Source: Saccharopolyspora erythraea
GTDB lineage: Bacteria; Actinomycetota; Actinomycetes; Mycobacteriales; Pseudonocardiaceae
DNA: 64,000 bases
Assembly: GCF_018141105.1 (NCBI RefSeq)
Contig: NZ_CP054839.1
Span: 3,906,001-3,970,000, forward strand
Direction of reading: 5' to 3'
Part shown: positions 37,724 to 45,601 of the stretch, piece by piece
Layout of the letters: the number at the start of each line of letters is the position of its first letter
How positions within the stretch are numbered: position 1 is the stretch's first letter
Position numbers and translations under genes: made by a program
The notes under the pieces: model-generated
What the model was told of the DNA's origin: nothing
Database searches by the model: none
What the model saw: the letters and a program-made list of their open reading frames with translations, nothing else

Positions 37724-39706
37724 TCAGACCCGCCTCGCCACGCGGAGCAGATATTCCTTGCGGTCCAGGGGGTTGTGGTCGCTTCGGGGCCGAGTGGGCA
37801 CGGGTCCGCGAACGGGTTCGTAGCGGTCGAAGGCGGATTCGAGCACGGCTTCGCCCCGGGTGAGTCCGGGCAGGCGTTGCTCCAGCTCGTGCACCCACGC
37901 GGCGGGTACGTCGCCTTCGACCACGCAGACCTCGTCCCGCACCGCGGACGTGCGCGGCACCGCGCGCAGCCGTTGCATCGTCGAGAGGACGATCCCGCAC
38001 GTGTCGGAGGGGATTTCGACGCGGAAGCGGTGCACGGGCTCATGGACGGTCGTGGTCGCCTGGCGCAGCGCGTCCATCAGCACCAGCGGGGCCAGGTTGC
38101 GGAAGTCGCCCGCGGTGCTCGACATGCTCTTGTCGAACACCCCGCCCGAGTGGCTTTGCCGCGCCCAGTAGCCGCTGCGGGTCATGGTGACCACGCAGTC
38201 GGTCACCTGCCACCCGCACAGCCCTTGCGAAAGCGTCTCCCGCACCGTCTCCTCCACGGCCCTGACGAAGGCCGCAGGCAGCGAGCCCAGCTCGACCGCC
38301 AGTCGGAACTCGACGCCGGTGCCCACCTCCCCGGGATCGACCCGCAGTCCGACGGTCGCCAGGAACGGGTTGGGGTCCTCGCCGATCACCTCGACCGCCG
38401 ACCCGCTACCCGCGGGCCGTTCGACGCAGATCGTGGTGGTTTCGCGGAACGTCACCTCGATGCCGTGCTCGTCGGCCAGCGTCGCCTGGATGACCTGTTT
38501 CTGCACTTCTCCGTAGAGCGAGACCGAAAGCTCCCCGCGCGGGCCGTCATGGCGCAGACCGATCAGCGGGTCCTGTTCGGCGAGCACGCCGAGCGCGGTG
38601 TGCAGGGCGGGTCTGTCCGCGGGATGGCGCGCAAGGACGACGGACTCCAGCGTCGGCGGCGAGAAGTGGTGCTGTCCGGCGGTCGGGCGCGGTACGCCGA
38701 TCGCGTCCCCGATCCGAACATCGCCGAGACCCGAAAGCCGTGCGATCCGGCCCGCGGCCACCGACTGCCGTCGCACGGCGGACCCGCGGTCGAACACGTG
38801 GATCGCGGTCACTTTGTGCTCCTGGCCGCGGACTCGCACGGCCTCCCGCACGCGCACCGTCCCGGAGAACATGCGCACGTGGGCGACCTTGCTTCCGCCC
38901 GCTTCGCGCTCGACCTTGAACACGGTGCCGCTCACCGGACCGTCCTCGTCCCCACGGGACGCGGGCAGCAACTCCGCCATCCCCGACATGAGGGCCTCGA
39001 CACCCGCACCCGTGATCGCCGAGCCGAAGAAGACCGGGTGCGCCAGCGCCCGCGAGGTCTGCGCCGCGAGCTCGCGCCGCAGCCTGGAGTGGGAAACCTC
39101 CGGCACGCCGTCGACGTAGGCGGCCAGCAACGCGTCGTCGTGCTCGGCGAGCAGTTCCAGCAGGGCGGCCGCGAAGTCGCGGTCCGAGGCGCTGAAGGGC
39201 ACGTACCGTGCGGTGGGACGGCCCAGGCCGACGGGCGTTCCCATCGGAATGCTCCCTCGCGCCACCTTCCCGGTGATGTCGCGCAGCAGTTCTTCGTGCC
39301 GGGCCCCCGCGCGGTCGATCTTGTTCACGAACACGAGCGTGGGAATCCGCAGCCGCCGCAGCGTGCGCATCAGCAGGCGCGTCTGCGCCTGCACGCCCTC
39401 CACCGCCGAGATCACCAGCACGGCTCCGTCGAGCACGCCGAGCGCGCGTTCGACTTCCGCGATGAAGTCGGGGTGGCCCGGGGTGTCGATCAGATTGACC
39501 GCGACGTCGTCGACGACGAAGGACACCACGGCGGATTTGATGGTGATGCCGCGCCGGCGTTCCAGCGCGGTGGAGTCGGTCCGCGTGCTGCCGGCGTCGA
39601 CGCTGCCGACCTCGTCGATGACTCCGGCGGCGTGCAGCAGCCGCTCGGTCAGGCTGGTCTTACCGGCGTCGACATGGGCGAGGATTCCGAGGTTCAGGGT
39701 GCGCAT
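37724..39706 (-). CDS. Ribosomal protection GTPase (OtrA/TetM-like)
   Basis: 660 residues, close to the length of OtrA. GTPase motifs: G1 AHVDAGKTSLTERL, G2 RGITIKSAVVSF, G3 DTPGHPDF, G4 VNKID. EF-G-like domains follow, and the C-terminal domain includes YEPVRGPVPT. Proteins of this group chase tetracyclines or other drugs off the ribosome; paralogues in actinomycetes may protect against other ribosome-targeting agents or self-made drugs. The start ATG has AGAAGGA 11 bases upstream and lies inside a short leader ORF (39660-39770). Confidence 0.9.
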   Translation of the reverse strand: MRTLNLGILAHVDAGKTSLTERLLHAAGVIDEVGSVDAGSTRTDSTALERRRGITIKSAVVSFVVDDVAVNLIDTPGHPDFIAEVERALGVLDGAVLVISAVEGVQAQTRLLMRTLRRLRIPTLVFVNKIDRAGARHEELLRDITGKVARGSIPMGTPVGLGRPTARYVPFSASDRDFAAALLELLAEHDDALLAAYVDGVPEVSHSRLRRELAAQTSRALAHPVFFGSAITGAGVEALMSGMAELLPASRGDEDGPVSGTVFKVEREAGGSKVAHVRMFSGTVRVREAVRVRGQEHKVTAIHVFDRGSAVRRQSVAAGRIARLSGLGDVRIGDAIGVPRPTAGQHHFSPPTLESVVLARHPADRPALHTALGVLAEQDPLIGLRHDGPRGELSVSLYGEVQKQVIQATLADEHGIEVTFRETTTICVERPAGSGSAVEVIGEDPNPFLATVGLRVDPGEVGTGVEFRLAVELGSLPAAFVRAVEETVRETLSQGLCGWQVTDCVVTMTRSGYWARQSHSGGVFDKSMSSTAGDFRNLAPLVLMDALRQATTTVHEPVHRFRVEIPSDTCGIVLSTMQRLRAVPRTSAVRDEVCVVEGDVPAAWVHELEQRLPGLTRGEAVLESAFDRYEPVRGPVPTRPRSDHNPLDRKEYLLRVARRV

Positions 39707-39770
39707 GCGGCGTCATGTCCTTCTGGTGGGAGGTGAGTTCCTCTTGGATGGACATGAACGCTGCTCGCAT
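39660..39770 (-). CDS. Leader ORF overlapping the ribosomal protection gene
   Basis: 36 codons, MRAAFMSIQEELTSHQKDMT then a Pro/Arg-rich tail (PEPRNPRPCRRR). It has the best ribosome binding site in the area (GGAGGAGA, five bases from ATG) and ends 47 bases inside the GTPase gene in another frame. Short upstream ORFs are common in front of actinomycete and TetM-type resistance genes and act in attenuation or translational coupling. Expression is inferred. Confidence 0.55.
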   Translation of the reverse strand: MRAAFMSIQEELTSHQKDMTPHAHPEPRNPRPCRRR

Positions 39771-39803
39771 GCTCTTCTCCTCCGGAGACGACAACTGCGG
39801 TCG

Positions 39804-39842
39804 ATACTGCTGCGGCCCCCGTTGCACGGCAACAGGTTTTCC
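39804..39842 (-). promoter_or_regulatory. Promoter of the ribosomal protection gene, WhiB7-like
   Basis: On the minus strand: AT-rich GGAAAACC (39842-39835), -35 TTGCCG (39832-39827), 17-base spacer, -10 CAGTAT (39809-39804), then the leader ORF ATG at 39770. An A/T patch just before a TTGNNN -35 is the layout of WhiB7-dependent promoters. The -10 is poor. Assignment to WhiB7 is inference. Confidence 0.45.
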
Positions 39843-40006
39843 ACTCCCGGTGGAACGGGTCGGAGAGCATGCGCTGGTCCAGCACCGGCTACGCCGCCGG
39901 GGCGTCCGAGATGCCGGTGGGCTCGGTCAGGACCTGTCGCCGGGGAACGAGCGGGCAAGCCGGTTTCCCCGATGGACTACCGGAAAGTCCGGTCCTCAGT
40001 GGAGGA

Positions 40007-40969
40007 TCAGGCGGCGGCGCGCTTCTGGGAGAACGTGCGCCGGTAGTCGGTCGGGGTGACGCCGACGACGCGGCGGAAGTGGTGGCGCAGCAGCGCGGCG
40101 GTGCCGAAGCCGCAGTCGCGGGCGATCTGCTCGATGCCGTTCTGGGTGTCCTCGAGCAGCCGCCGGGCGTAGAGCACGCGCTGGGTCGCCAGCCAGCGGC
40201 TCGGCGTCGTGCCGGTTTCGGCGACGAAGCGCCGGGCGAAGGTCCGCTCGGACATACGCGCCTGCCGCGCGAGGTCGGCCACGGTGTGGTCGTCGGCGAG
40301 CCGGTCGCCCATCCAGTCCAGCAGCGGTTGCAGGCTGTCGCCGGGGTGCTCCGGGGTGGGCAGGTCGATGAACTGGCGCTGCCCGCCGTCGCGCTGGGGC
40401 GGCACCACCATGCGGCGCGCGATCCGGCCGGTGATCCGGGAGCCGAGCTCGCGGCGCACCAGGTGCAGGCACGCGTCGATGCCCGCCGCGGTGCCCGCGC
40501 TGGTCACGATGTTGCCGTCGTCGACGTAGAGCACGTCCGGGTCGAGCAGGGCCGCCGGGAACCGGCGACGGAACGCGTCGGCCTGGTACCAGTGCGTCGT
40601 GCAGCGGCGGCCGTCGAGCAGTCCCGCCGCGCCGAGCACGAACGCGCCCGTGCAGACCGAGAGCAGCGTGGCGCCGTCGGCCGCGGCGTCGCGCAGCGCG
40701 TCGAGCAGGTGGGGCGGGTAGGTGTCACGCAGCGTGCCCGCGGGCACGGCCACCACGTCGGCGCCCCGCAGGCCGTCGAACCCGTGGTCGGGCACGAGGC
40801 TCATGCCGGTCGTGGTGCGCACGGGCTCTCCGGCGTGCTCGCCGCAGATGCGGAAGTCGAACGGCGGCACACCGTCTCCGGTGCGGTCGACGCCGAAGAC
40901 CTCGCAGATCACGCCCAGCTCGAAGGGGGCGACTCCCTGCATCACGACCGCCGAGACGGATCGCAGCAT
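40007..40969 (-). CDS. GlxA-family regulator (DJ-1/PfpI domain plus AraC HTH)
   Basis: 320 residues. N-terminal DJ-1/PfpI-like domain with the nucleophile-elbow region LLSVCTGAFVLGAAGLLDGR and THWYQAD, and a C-terminal AraC/XylS double HTH (VADLARQARMSERTFARRF and IEQIARDCGFGTAALLRHHF). Typical of transcription activators of the GlxA/FtrA type that control catabolic or stress genes. Target unknown; the neighbouring genes face the other way or are unrelated. The ATG after GTGGGGAC is preferred to an upstream GTG. Confidence 0.9.
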   Translation of the reverse strand: MLRSVSAVVMQGVAPFELGVICEVFGVDRTGDGVPPFDFRICGEHAGEPVRTTTGMSLVPDHGFDGLRGADVVAVPAGTLRDTYPPHLLDALRDAAADGATLLSVCTGAFVLGAAGLLDGRRCTTHWYQADAFRRRFPAALLDPDVLYVDDGNIVTSAGTAAGIDACLHLVRRELGSRITGRIARRMVVPPQRDGGQRQFIDLPTPEHPGDSLQPLLDWMGDRLADDHTVADLARQARMSERTFARRFVAETGTTPSRWLATQRVLYARRLLEDTQNGIEQIARDCGFGTAALLRHHFRRVVGVTPTDYRRTFSQKRAAA

Positions 40970-41105
40970 GTCCCCACGGTAGCTGGCAGGATTTTGCGGC
41001 ACAACGGCGTGAGCGCCACTGTTGGCGGGATTTGGTGCCTCGCACACTGAGTGCCATGAGCCAGTCGGCCGAGGAAATTTTCAGAAGTGGTTTGCGTAGC
41101 GGGGC

Positions 41106-41202
41106 GGGTGGCGGAACCTCAGAAGCCTTCTCACTCCGGGGTCGCCGGCCTCGTGAATTGTCCACGCCACATCGGCGCTGTCCTCGCCAGAAGGCTTCTG
41201 AG
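41106..41202. repeat. Dispersed repeat copy with inverted 14-bp arms
   Basis: It starts with GGGTGGCGGAACCTCAG (shared with 25412-25428). CTCAGAAGCCTTCT (41118-41131) recurs as its exact reverse complement at 41189-41202, 57 bases away, so the element could fold into a large hairpin. It lies between two genes in a region of small unrecognised ORFs. No transposase is present; it may be a MITE-like or REP-like genomic repeat. Confidence 0.6.
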
Positions 41203-41298
41203 AACCCGCGGCGGTGCGACCTGAGTCCCCACCGCAAGCGGCGGACGCCGCTTATGAAACAGAACACAAGCCACCAGCACCTCCGAGGGGTGACCGCC

Positions 41299-41493
41299 AT
41301 GAGCACACTCACGCCGACCCCGCTGCGCAGGCGGGGCGCCTTCCGCCGCTTCATCGCCACCCAGAACCGGTTGTGGGACCAGTACCACGCGTCGCTGCGG
41401 CCGTGGGAGCAGGAAGCCGAGCTGCACTGGGTCCGCAACGTCATCAGCAGGCGCTGGGAACTGCGCGGAGGCGTGCTGCCGCCTTCGGCGTGA
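41299..41493 (+). CDS. Small basic protein of unknown function
   Basis: 64 residues from the ATG with GAGGGGTG upstream (MSTLTPTPLRRRGAFRRFIA); an ATG at 41254 would add MKQNTSHQHLRGVTA. The body is rich in Arg/Trp (NRLWDQYHASLRPWEQEAELHW). The family is not recognised. First of several small ORFs in the interval 41.2-42.4 kb. Confidence 0.6.
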   Translation: MSTLTPTPLRRRGAFRRFIATQNRLWDQYHASLRPWEQEAELHWVRNVISRRWELRGGVLPPSA

Positions 41494-41701
41494 CCACCGC
41501 CGCGTGCCTCAGCCCGCCGGGTGCCGCGCCCGGCGGGCTGTCGCCGTCGCGACCGGGCGGAGTCGCGCCTGGGCTGTGAGGATGTCGGCAAGCAGACGTG
41601 GCTCGCCGAGGAGTCGTGCTCGGTGCGGCGGTCCCGGCCCGGCCGAAGGGCCCGGCCGCCACCGGCTGACCACCGGCAGGGCCGGAGCGGGAGGTCGCGG
41701 G

Positions 41702-42088
41702 ATGTCCGAGAACGCCAGCACGCCGCCGAAGCACCCGCTGGAGAGCGTCTACCAGGCCCGCGAGGCACTCGACCAGGCCGCGAGCGGGCTGAGCACGGCA
41801 TCGCTGCGGCGGCCGGACTGGCCCGCCTACGGCTCCGCGCTGCTGGGCGTGCTGAGCAGCCTCGACTACTTCACCCGCAGCCTGGTGGACCTGTTCGACG
41901 GCACCGACCGCGACCGGCTCTACCGCGACGCCCTGCGCGACCACCCGCAGGAGGCGCTGGACCGGGCCGTGGAGCACCTGCGGCACCTGCACCAGGTCCT
42001 GAACGCCGCGGCCTCCGACGCCGACAGCTACTGGGCCGAAGCACAGCACATCCAGGACAGCACCCGCCGCGAGGACGACCTGGGATGA
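41702..42088 (+). CDS. Hypothetical helical protein
   Basis: 128 residues (MSENASTPPKHPLESVYQAR...), almost entirely predicted amphipathic helix, with SSLDYFTRSLVDLFDGTDRDRL and HLRHLHQVLNAAASDADSYW as its most distinctive segments. GGAGG lies upstream of the ATG. The family is not recognised; the size and style suit accessory proteins carried on actinomycete integrative elements, which is only a guess. Confidence 0.68.
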   Translation: MSENASTPPKHPLESVYQAREALDQAASGLSTASLRRPDWPAYGSALLGVLSSLDYFTRSLVDLFDGTDRDRLYRDALRDHPQEALDRAVEHLRHLHQVLNAAASDADSYWAEAQHIQDSTRREDDLG

Positions 42089-42130
42089 GGCGGGGGACAG
42101 GGCGCACGGGAGCGGCCGCTGGGCCTGGTC

Positions 42131-42304
42131 ATGGCGCGACGGCGGTGCTGGGTTCCGGTGGCCAGGCGCGATGACCGCGGCTGGGCGCGGTACGCGATCG
42201 CACGCGAGGACACCCTGGTCCAGATTCCGGACGAGCTGCTGTTCGAGCAGGCTGCGATCGCCAGACGCGGTCTCGACGTCGGCGGTCCGGGAGGTGACCG
42301 GTGA
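42131..42304 (+). CDS. Small ORF, possibly coding
   Basis: 57 codons (MARRRCWVPVARRDDRGWAR...LVQIPDELLFEQAAIARRGLD). About 80 percent of third positions are G/C, as in real genes here, but no clear ribosome binding site precedes the ATG. Its end overlaps the next small ORF by four bases (GTGA), a pattern seen repeatedly in true operons of this window. Function unknown. Confidence 0.45.
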   Translation: MARRRCWVPVARRDDRGWARYAIAREDTLVQIPDELLFEQAAIARRGLDVGGPGGDR

Positions 42305-42396
42305 GCGCGCACACCCCGCTCGCCGGCGCCGCCGAGGCGGTCGAACGCCTGCAGAGCAGGGACGGTGACGCGATCCGCCTGGTCCTGGTGCCCTGA
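42301..42396 (+). CDS. Very small ORF coupled to the preceding one
   Basis: 31 codons (VSAHTPLAGAAEAVERLQSR...LVLVP). GGGAGG lies six bases before the GTG, a good ribosome binding site, and the start overlaps the stop of the previous ORF. It may be a genuine mini-protein or a truncated relic; not recognised. Confidence 0.4.
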   Translation: MSAHTPLAGAAEAVERLQSRDGDAIRLVLVP

Positions 42397-42584
42397 CGGT
42401 CCACACGGGACACCCGAGGCCGTTCGCGCGCCACGCGGCACGCGGGCCGGCCGCCGGAGCCCGGAACCGAACCGTGCTCACGTTGTGCCCCCCCCGCTGG
42501 CACCGCCGTTCAATTCCGCCGGGTCGCCGCGGCCCGGCGGCTGAGGGACCATTTCGGCATCCGACCCCCGGTTGAGGGAAGTAG

Positions 42585-44060
42585 GTGTCCGGCGTGCCCA
42601 GCCTGTACGTGGACGGTCGGTGGACAGCCGCTCGCAACGGGCGCGAGCGCGAGGTCATCAACCCGTTCGACGCGAGCGTGCTCACCACCGTCGACGAAGC
42701 CGACGAGACCGACGTGGACCGAGCGGTACGGGCCGCCAGGCGGGCCTTCGACGACGGGGACTGGGCCTTCGGCCCCAGCGGTCGGCGCGCCGAGGTGCTG
42801 CGCGCCGTCGCCCGGATGCTCCAGCGCGACAAGGAGGAGATCGCCAGGGCCGAAACCCTCGACACCGGCAAGACGATCGCCGAAGCCCGCATCGACGTCG
42901 ACGACGTCACCGCGGCGTTCTCCTACTACGCCGACATGACCGGCAAGGACGCCGGCCGCAACGTCGACGCCGGTCCCGACGCGGTCAGCCGGGTGGTCTA
43001 CGAGCCCGTGGGCGTCTGCTCGCTCATCGCGCCCTGGAACTACCCGCTGCTGCAGGCGTCCTGGAAGGTGGCGCCCGCGCTCGCCGCTGGCAACACCTTC
43101 GTGCTCAAGCCGAGCGAGATCACCCCGCTCAGCACCATCAGGATGGTCGGGCTGCTGGAGGAGGCCGGTGCCCCGCCGGGCGTGGTCAACCTCGTGCTCG
43201 GCGACGGTGCGACCGTGGGCGCGGCGATGGTGTCGCACCCCGAGGTCGACCTGGTCTCCTTCACCGGTGGACTGCTCACCGGGCGCAAGATCATGGCGGG
43301 CGCGGCGGAGAGTGTGAAGAAGGTCGCGCTGGAGCTCGGCGGCAAGAACCCCAACGTCGTCTGCGCCGACGCCGACTTCGAAACCGCGGTGGACTACGCC
43401 CTGGCGGCGGCCTTCCTGGACTCCGGTCAGGTGTGCTCGGCGGGATCGCGGCTGATCGTCGCCGACGAGCTGCACGACCGCTTCGTCGCCGAGCTCGCCG
43501 ACCGCGCCGGGCGCATCCGCGTCGGCGACGGCCTGGACCCCGACAGCGAGACCGGGCCGCTGGTGTCGGCCGAGCACCTGGCGAAGGTGGAGAAGTACGT
43601 CGAGATCGCCCGCGGCGAGGGCGCGCGGCTCGTCACCGGCGGCCGCAGGCCGGACGACCCGAAGCTCGCCGCGGGGTTCTTCCTGCTGCCCACGGTCTTC
43701 GCCGACTGCGACCGCGGCATGCGCGTCGTGCAGGAGGAGGTGTTCGGGCCCGTCGTCACCGTCGAGCGGTTCCGCACCGAGGACGAGGCCGTGGAGCTGG
43801 CCAACGACACGCGCTACGGGCTCACCGGGGCGGTGTGGACCAACGACGCGAGCCGGGCGCAGCGGATGGCCAACCGGCTGCGCCACGGCACGATCTGGAT
43901 CAACGACTTCCACCCCTACCTGCCGCAGGCGGAGTGGGGCGGGTTCGGCCAGTCCGGGGTGGGGCGCGAGCTCGGGCCGTCCGGACTGGACGAGTACCGG
44001 GAGGCCAAGCACATCTACCAGAACATCAGACCGGAGCCGATGCGCTGGTTCCGCGGCTGA
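42585..44060 (+). CDS. betB: Aldehyde dehydrogenase, betaine-aldehyde dehydrogenase type
   Basis: 491 residues. NAD-dependent aldehyde oxidation: APWNYPLLQASWKVAPALAAGN, VSFTGGLLTGRKIM (the FTGG form is common in betaine aldehyde dehydrogenases), general base in ALELGGKNPN, nucleophile Cys in DSGQVCSAGSR, and EEVFGPVV. GTG start after GAGGGAAG. First of three genes (ALDH, GMC oxidoreductase, permease) 13 and 19 bases apart; together they fit uptake of choline and its two-step oxidation to glycine betaine. A related amino alcohol is possible. Confidence 0.85.
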   Translation: MSGVPSLYVDGRWTAARNGREREVINPFDASVLTTVDEADETDVDRAVRAARRAFDDGDWAFGPSGRRAEVLRAVARMLQRDKEEIARAETLDTGKTIAEARIDVDDVTAAFSYYADMTGKDAGRNVDAGPDAVSRVVYEPVGVCSLIAPWNYPLLQASWKVAPALAAGNTFVLKPSEITPLSTIRMVGLLEEAGAPPGVVNLVLGDGATVGAAMVSHPEVDLVSFTGGLLTGRKIMAGAAESVKKVALELGGKNPNVVCADADFETAVDYALAAAFLDSGQVCSAGSRLIVADELHDRFVAELADRAGRIRVGDGLDPDSETGPLVSAEHLAKVEKYVEIARGEGARLVTGGRRPDDPKLAAGFFLLPTVFADCDRGMRVVQEEVFGPVVTVERFRTEDEAVELANDTRYGLTGAVWTNDASRAQRMANRLRHGTIWINDFHPYLPQAEWGGFGQSGVGRELGPSGLDEYREAKHIYQNIRPEPMRWFRG

Positions 44061-44073
44061 ACGGAGGTCGGCG

Positions 44074-45582
44074 GTGGCGGTCGAGGCGAGCTACGACTAC
44101 GTGATCATCGGTGGGGGGACCGCGGGATGCGTGCTCGCCGCGCGGCTCAGCGCCGACCCGGACCGCACGGTCTGCGTCGTCGAGGGCGGTCCGAGCGACG
44201 TCGGCGACGAACGCGTGCTGAACCTGCGCAACTGGATCAACCTGCTGGAGTCCGATCTGGACTACGGCTACACCACGGTCGACCAGCCGCGCGGCAACTC
44301 CCACATCGTGCACTCCAGGGCCCGCGTGCTGGGCGGCTGCTCCTCGCACAACACGCTGATCAGCTTCAAGCCCTTCCCGCAGGACTGGGAGGACTGGGGA
44401 CGGGTCGGCTGGAACGCCGAGACGATGGAGCCCTACTGGGAACGGCTGCGCAACAACATCGTCCCGGTCGCCGACAAGGACCGGAACCCCGTCGCCGTCG
44501 ACTTCGTCACCGCGGCGTCGAGCGCGCTGGGCGTGCCGGTCGTCGAGGACTTCAACGCGCGGCCCTTCCACGACGGGGCGGGTTTCTTCTCGGTCGCCTA
44601 CGACCCGGAGACCGGTCAGCGCTCGTCGGCGTCGGTGGCCTACCTGCACCCGGTGCTCGACCGCCCGAACCTCGAGCTGATGCTGGAGACCTGGGCCTAC
44701 CGGCTACTGGTGCGCGGTGGTCGGGCGCAGGGCGTGGAGGTGCGCCACGCCGACGGATCCACCGCGACGGTGATGGCCGACCGCGAGGTGCTGGTCTGCG
44801 CGGGTGCCGTCGACTCGCCCCGGCTGCTGATGCTCTCCGGTCTCGGCCCGGCCGACGACCTGCGCAGGCTCGGCATCGAGGTGGTGGCGGACCTGCCGGG
44901 GGTCGGCGAGAACCTGCTCGACCACCCGGAGTCGGTGATCGTGTGGGAGACCGACGGCCCGCTGCCGCCGAACTCGGTGATGGACTCCGACGCGGGGCTG
45001 TTCGTGCGCCGCGACGTCTCCGACCCGCGGCCGGACCTGATGTTCCACTTCTACCAGGTGCCGTTCACGATCAACACCGAACGCCTGGGCTATCCGGCCG
45101 TCGAGAACGGGGTGTGCATGACGCCGAACGTGCCGCGCGCACGCAGCACCGGCCGGCTGTGGCTGCGCAGCGCCGACCCCGACGAGAAGCCCGCGCTCGA
45201 CTTCGAGTACTTCACCGACCCCGACAGCCACGACGAGCTCACCATCGTCGAGGGCCTGCGGATCGCGCGCGAGGTCGCCGCCACCGAGCCGCTGCGCTCC
45301 TGGCTGGTGCGAGAGGTCGCCCCGGGACCGCAGGTGACCGGCGGCGAGGAGCTCTCGGAGTACGGCCGTCGCGCCGCGCACACCGTCTACCACCCGGCGG
45401 GCACCTGCGCGATGGGACCGGCACGGGCCCGGGACGCGGTGGTCGACCCGAACCTGAAGGTGCGCGGGATCGAGGGGCTGCGGGTCGTCGACGCGTCGAT
45501 CTTCCCGCGGATGCCCACGATCAACCCGATGGTCGCCGTGCTGATGGTCGCCGAACGAGCCGTCGACCTGATCACGACCTGA
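44074..45582 (+). CDS. GMC-family oxidoreductase, choline dehydrogenase-like
   Basis: 502 residues. N-terminal FAD motif YVIIGGGTAGCVLAARL, GMC signature 1 region RVLGGCSSHNTL, signature 2 VLVCAGAVDSPRLLMLSGLGP, C-terminal catalytic HPAGTCAMG and PRMPTINPMVAVLMVAERA (His and Asn). FAD-dependent oxidation of a primary alcohol; with the adjacent BetB-type dehydrogenase, choline is the likeliest substrate. The length is shorter than Escherichia BetA (about 556). GTG after GGAGG. Confidence 0.85.
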   Translation: MAVEASYDYVIIGGGTAGCVLAARLSADPDRTVCVVEGGPSDVGDERVLNLRNWINLLESDLDYGYTTVDQPRGNSHIVHSRARVLGGCSSHNTLISFKPFPQDWEDWGRVGWNAETMEPYWERLRNNIVPVADKDRNPVAVDFVTAASSALGVPVVEDFNARPFHDGAGFFSVAYDPETGQRSSASVAYLHPVLDRPNLELMLETWAYRLLVRGGRAQGVEVRHADGSTATVMADREVLVCAGAVDSPRLLMLSGLGPADDLRRLGIEVVADLPGVGENLLDHPESVIVWETDGPLPPNSVMDSDAGLFVRRDVSDPRPDLMFHFYQVPFTINTERLGYPAVENGVCMTPNVPRARSTGRLWLRSADPDEKPALDFEYFTDPDSHDELTIVEGLRIAREVAATEPLRSWLVREVAPGPQVTGGEELSEYGRRAAHTVYHPAGTCAMGPARARDAVVDPNLKVRGIEGLRVVDASIFPRMPTINPMVAVLMVAERAVDLITT

Positions 45583-45601
45583 CAGCCGGGAGGTACCCAG
45601 G

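Noticed and set aside
39821-39833. GTTGC-ACG-GCAAC short inverted repeat at the OtrA-like promoter
   Set aside because: Only 5 bp per arm and overlapping the -35; too short to claim an operator.
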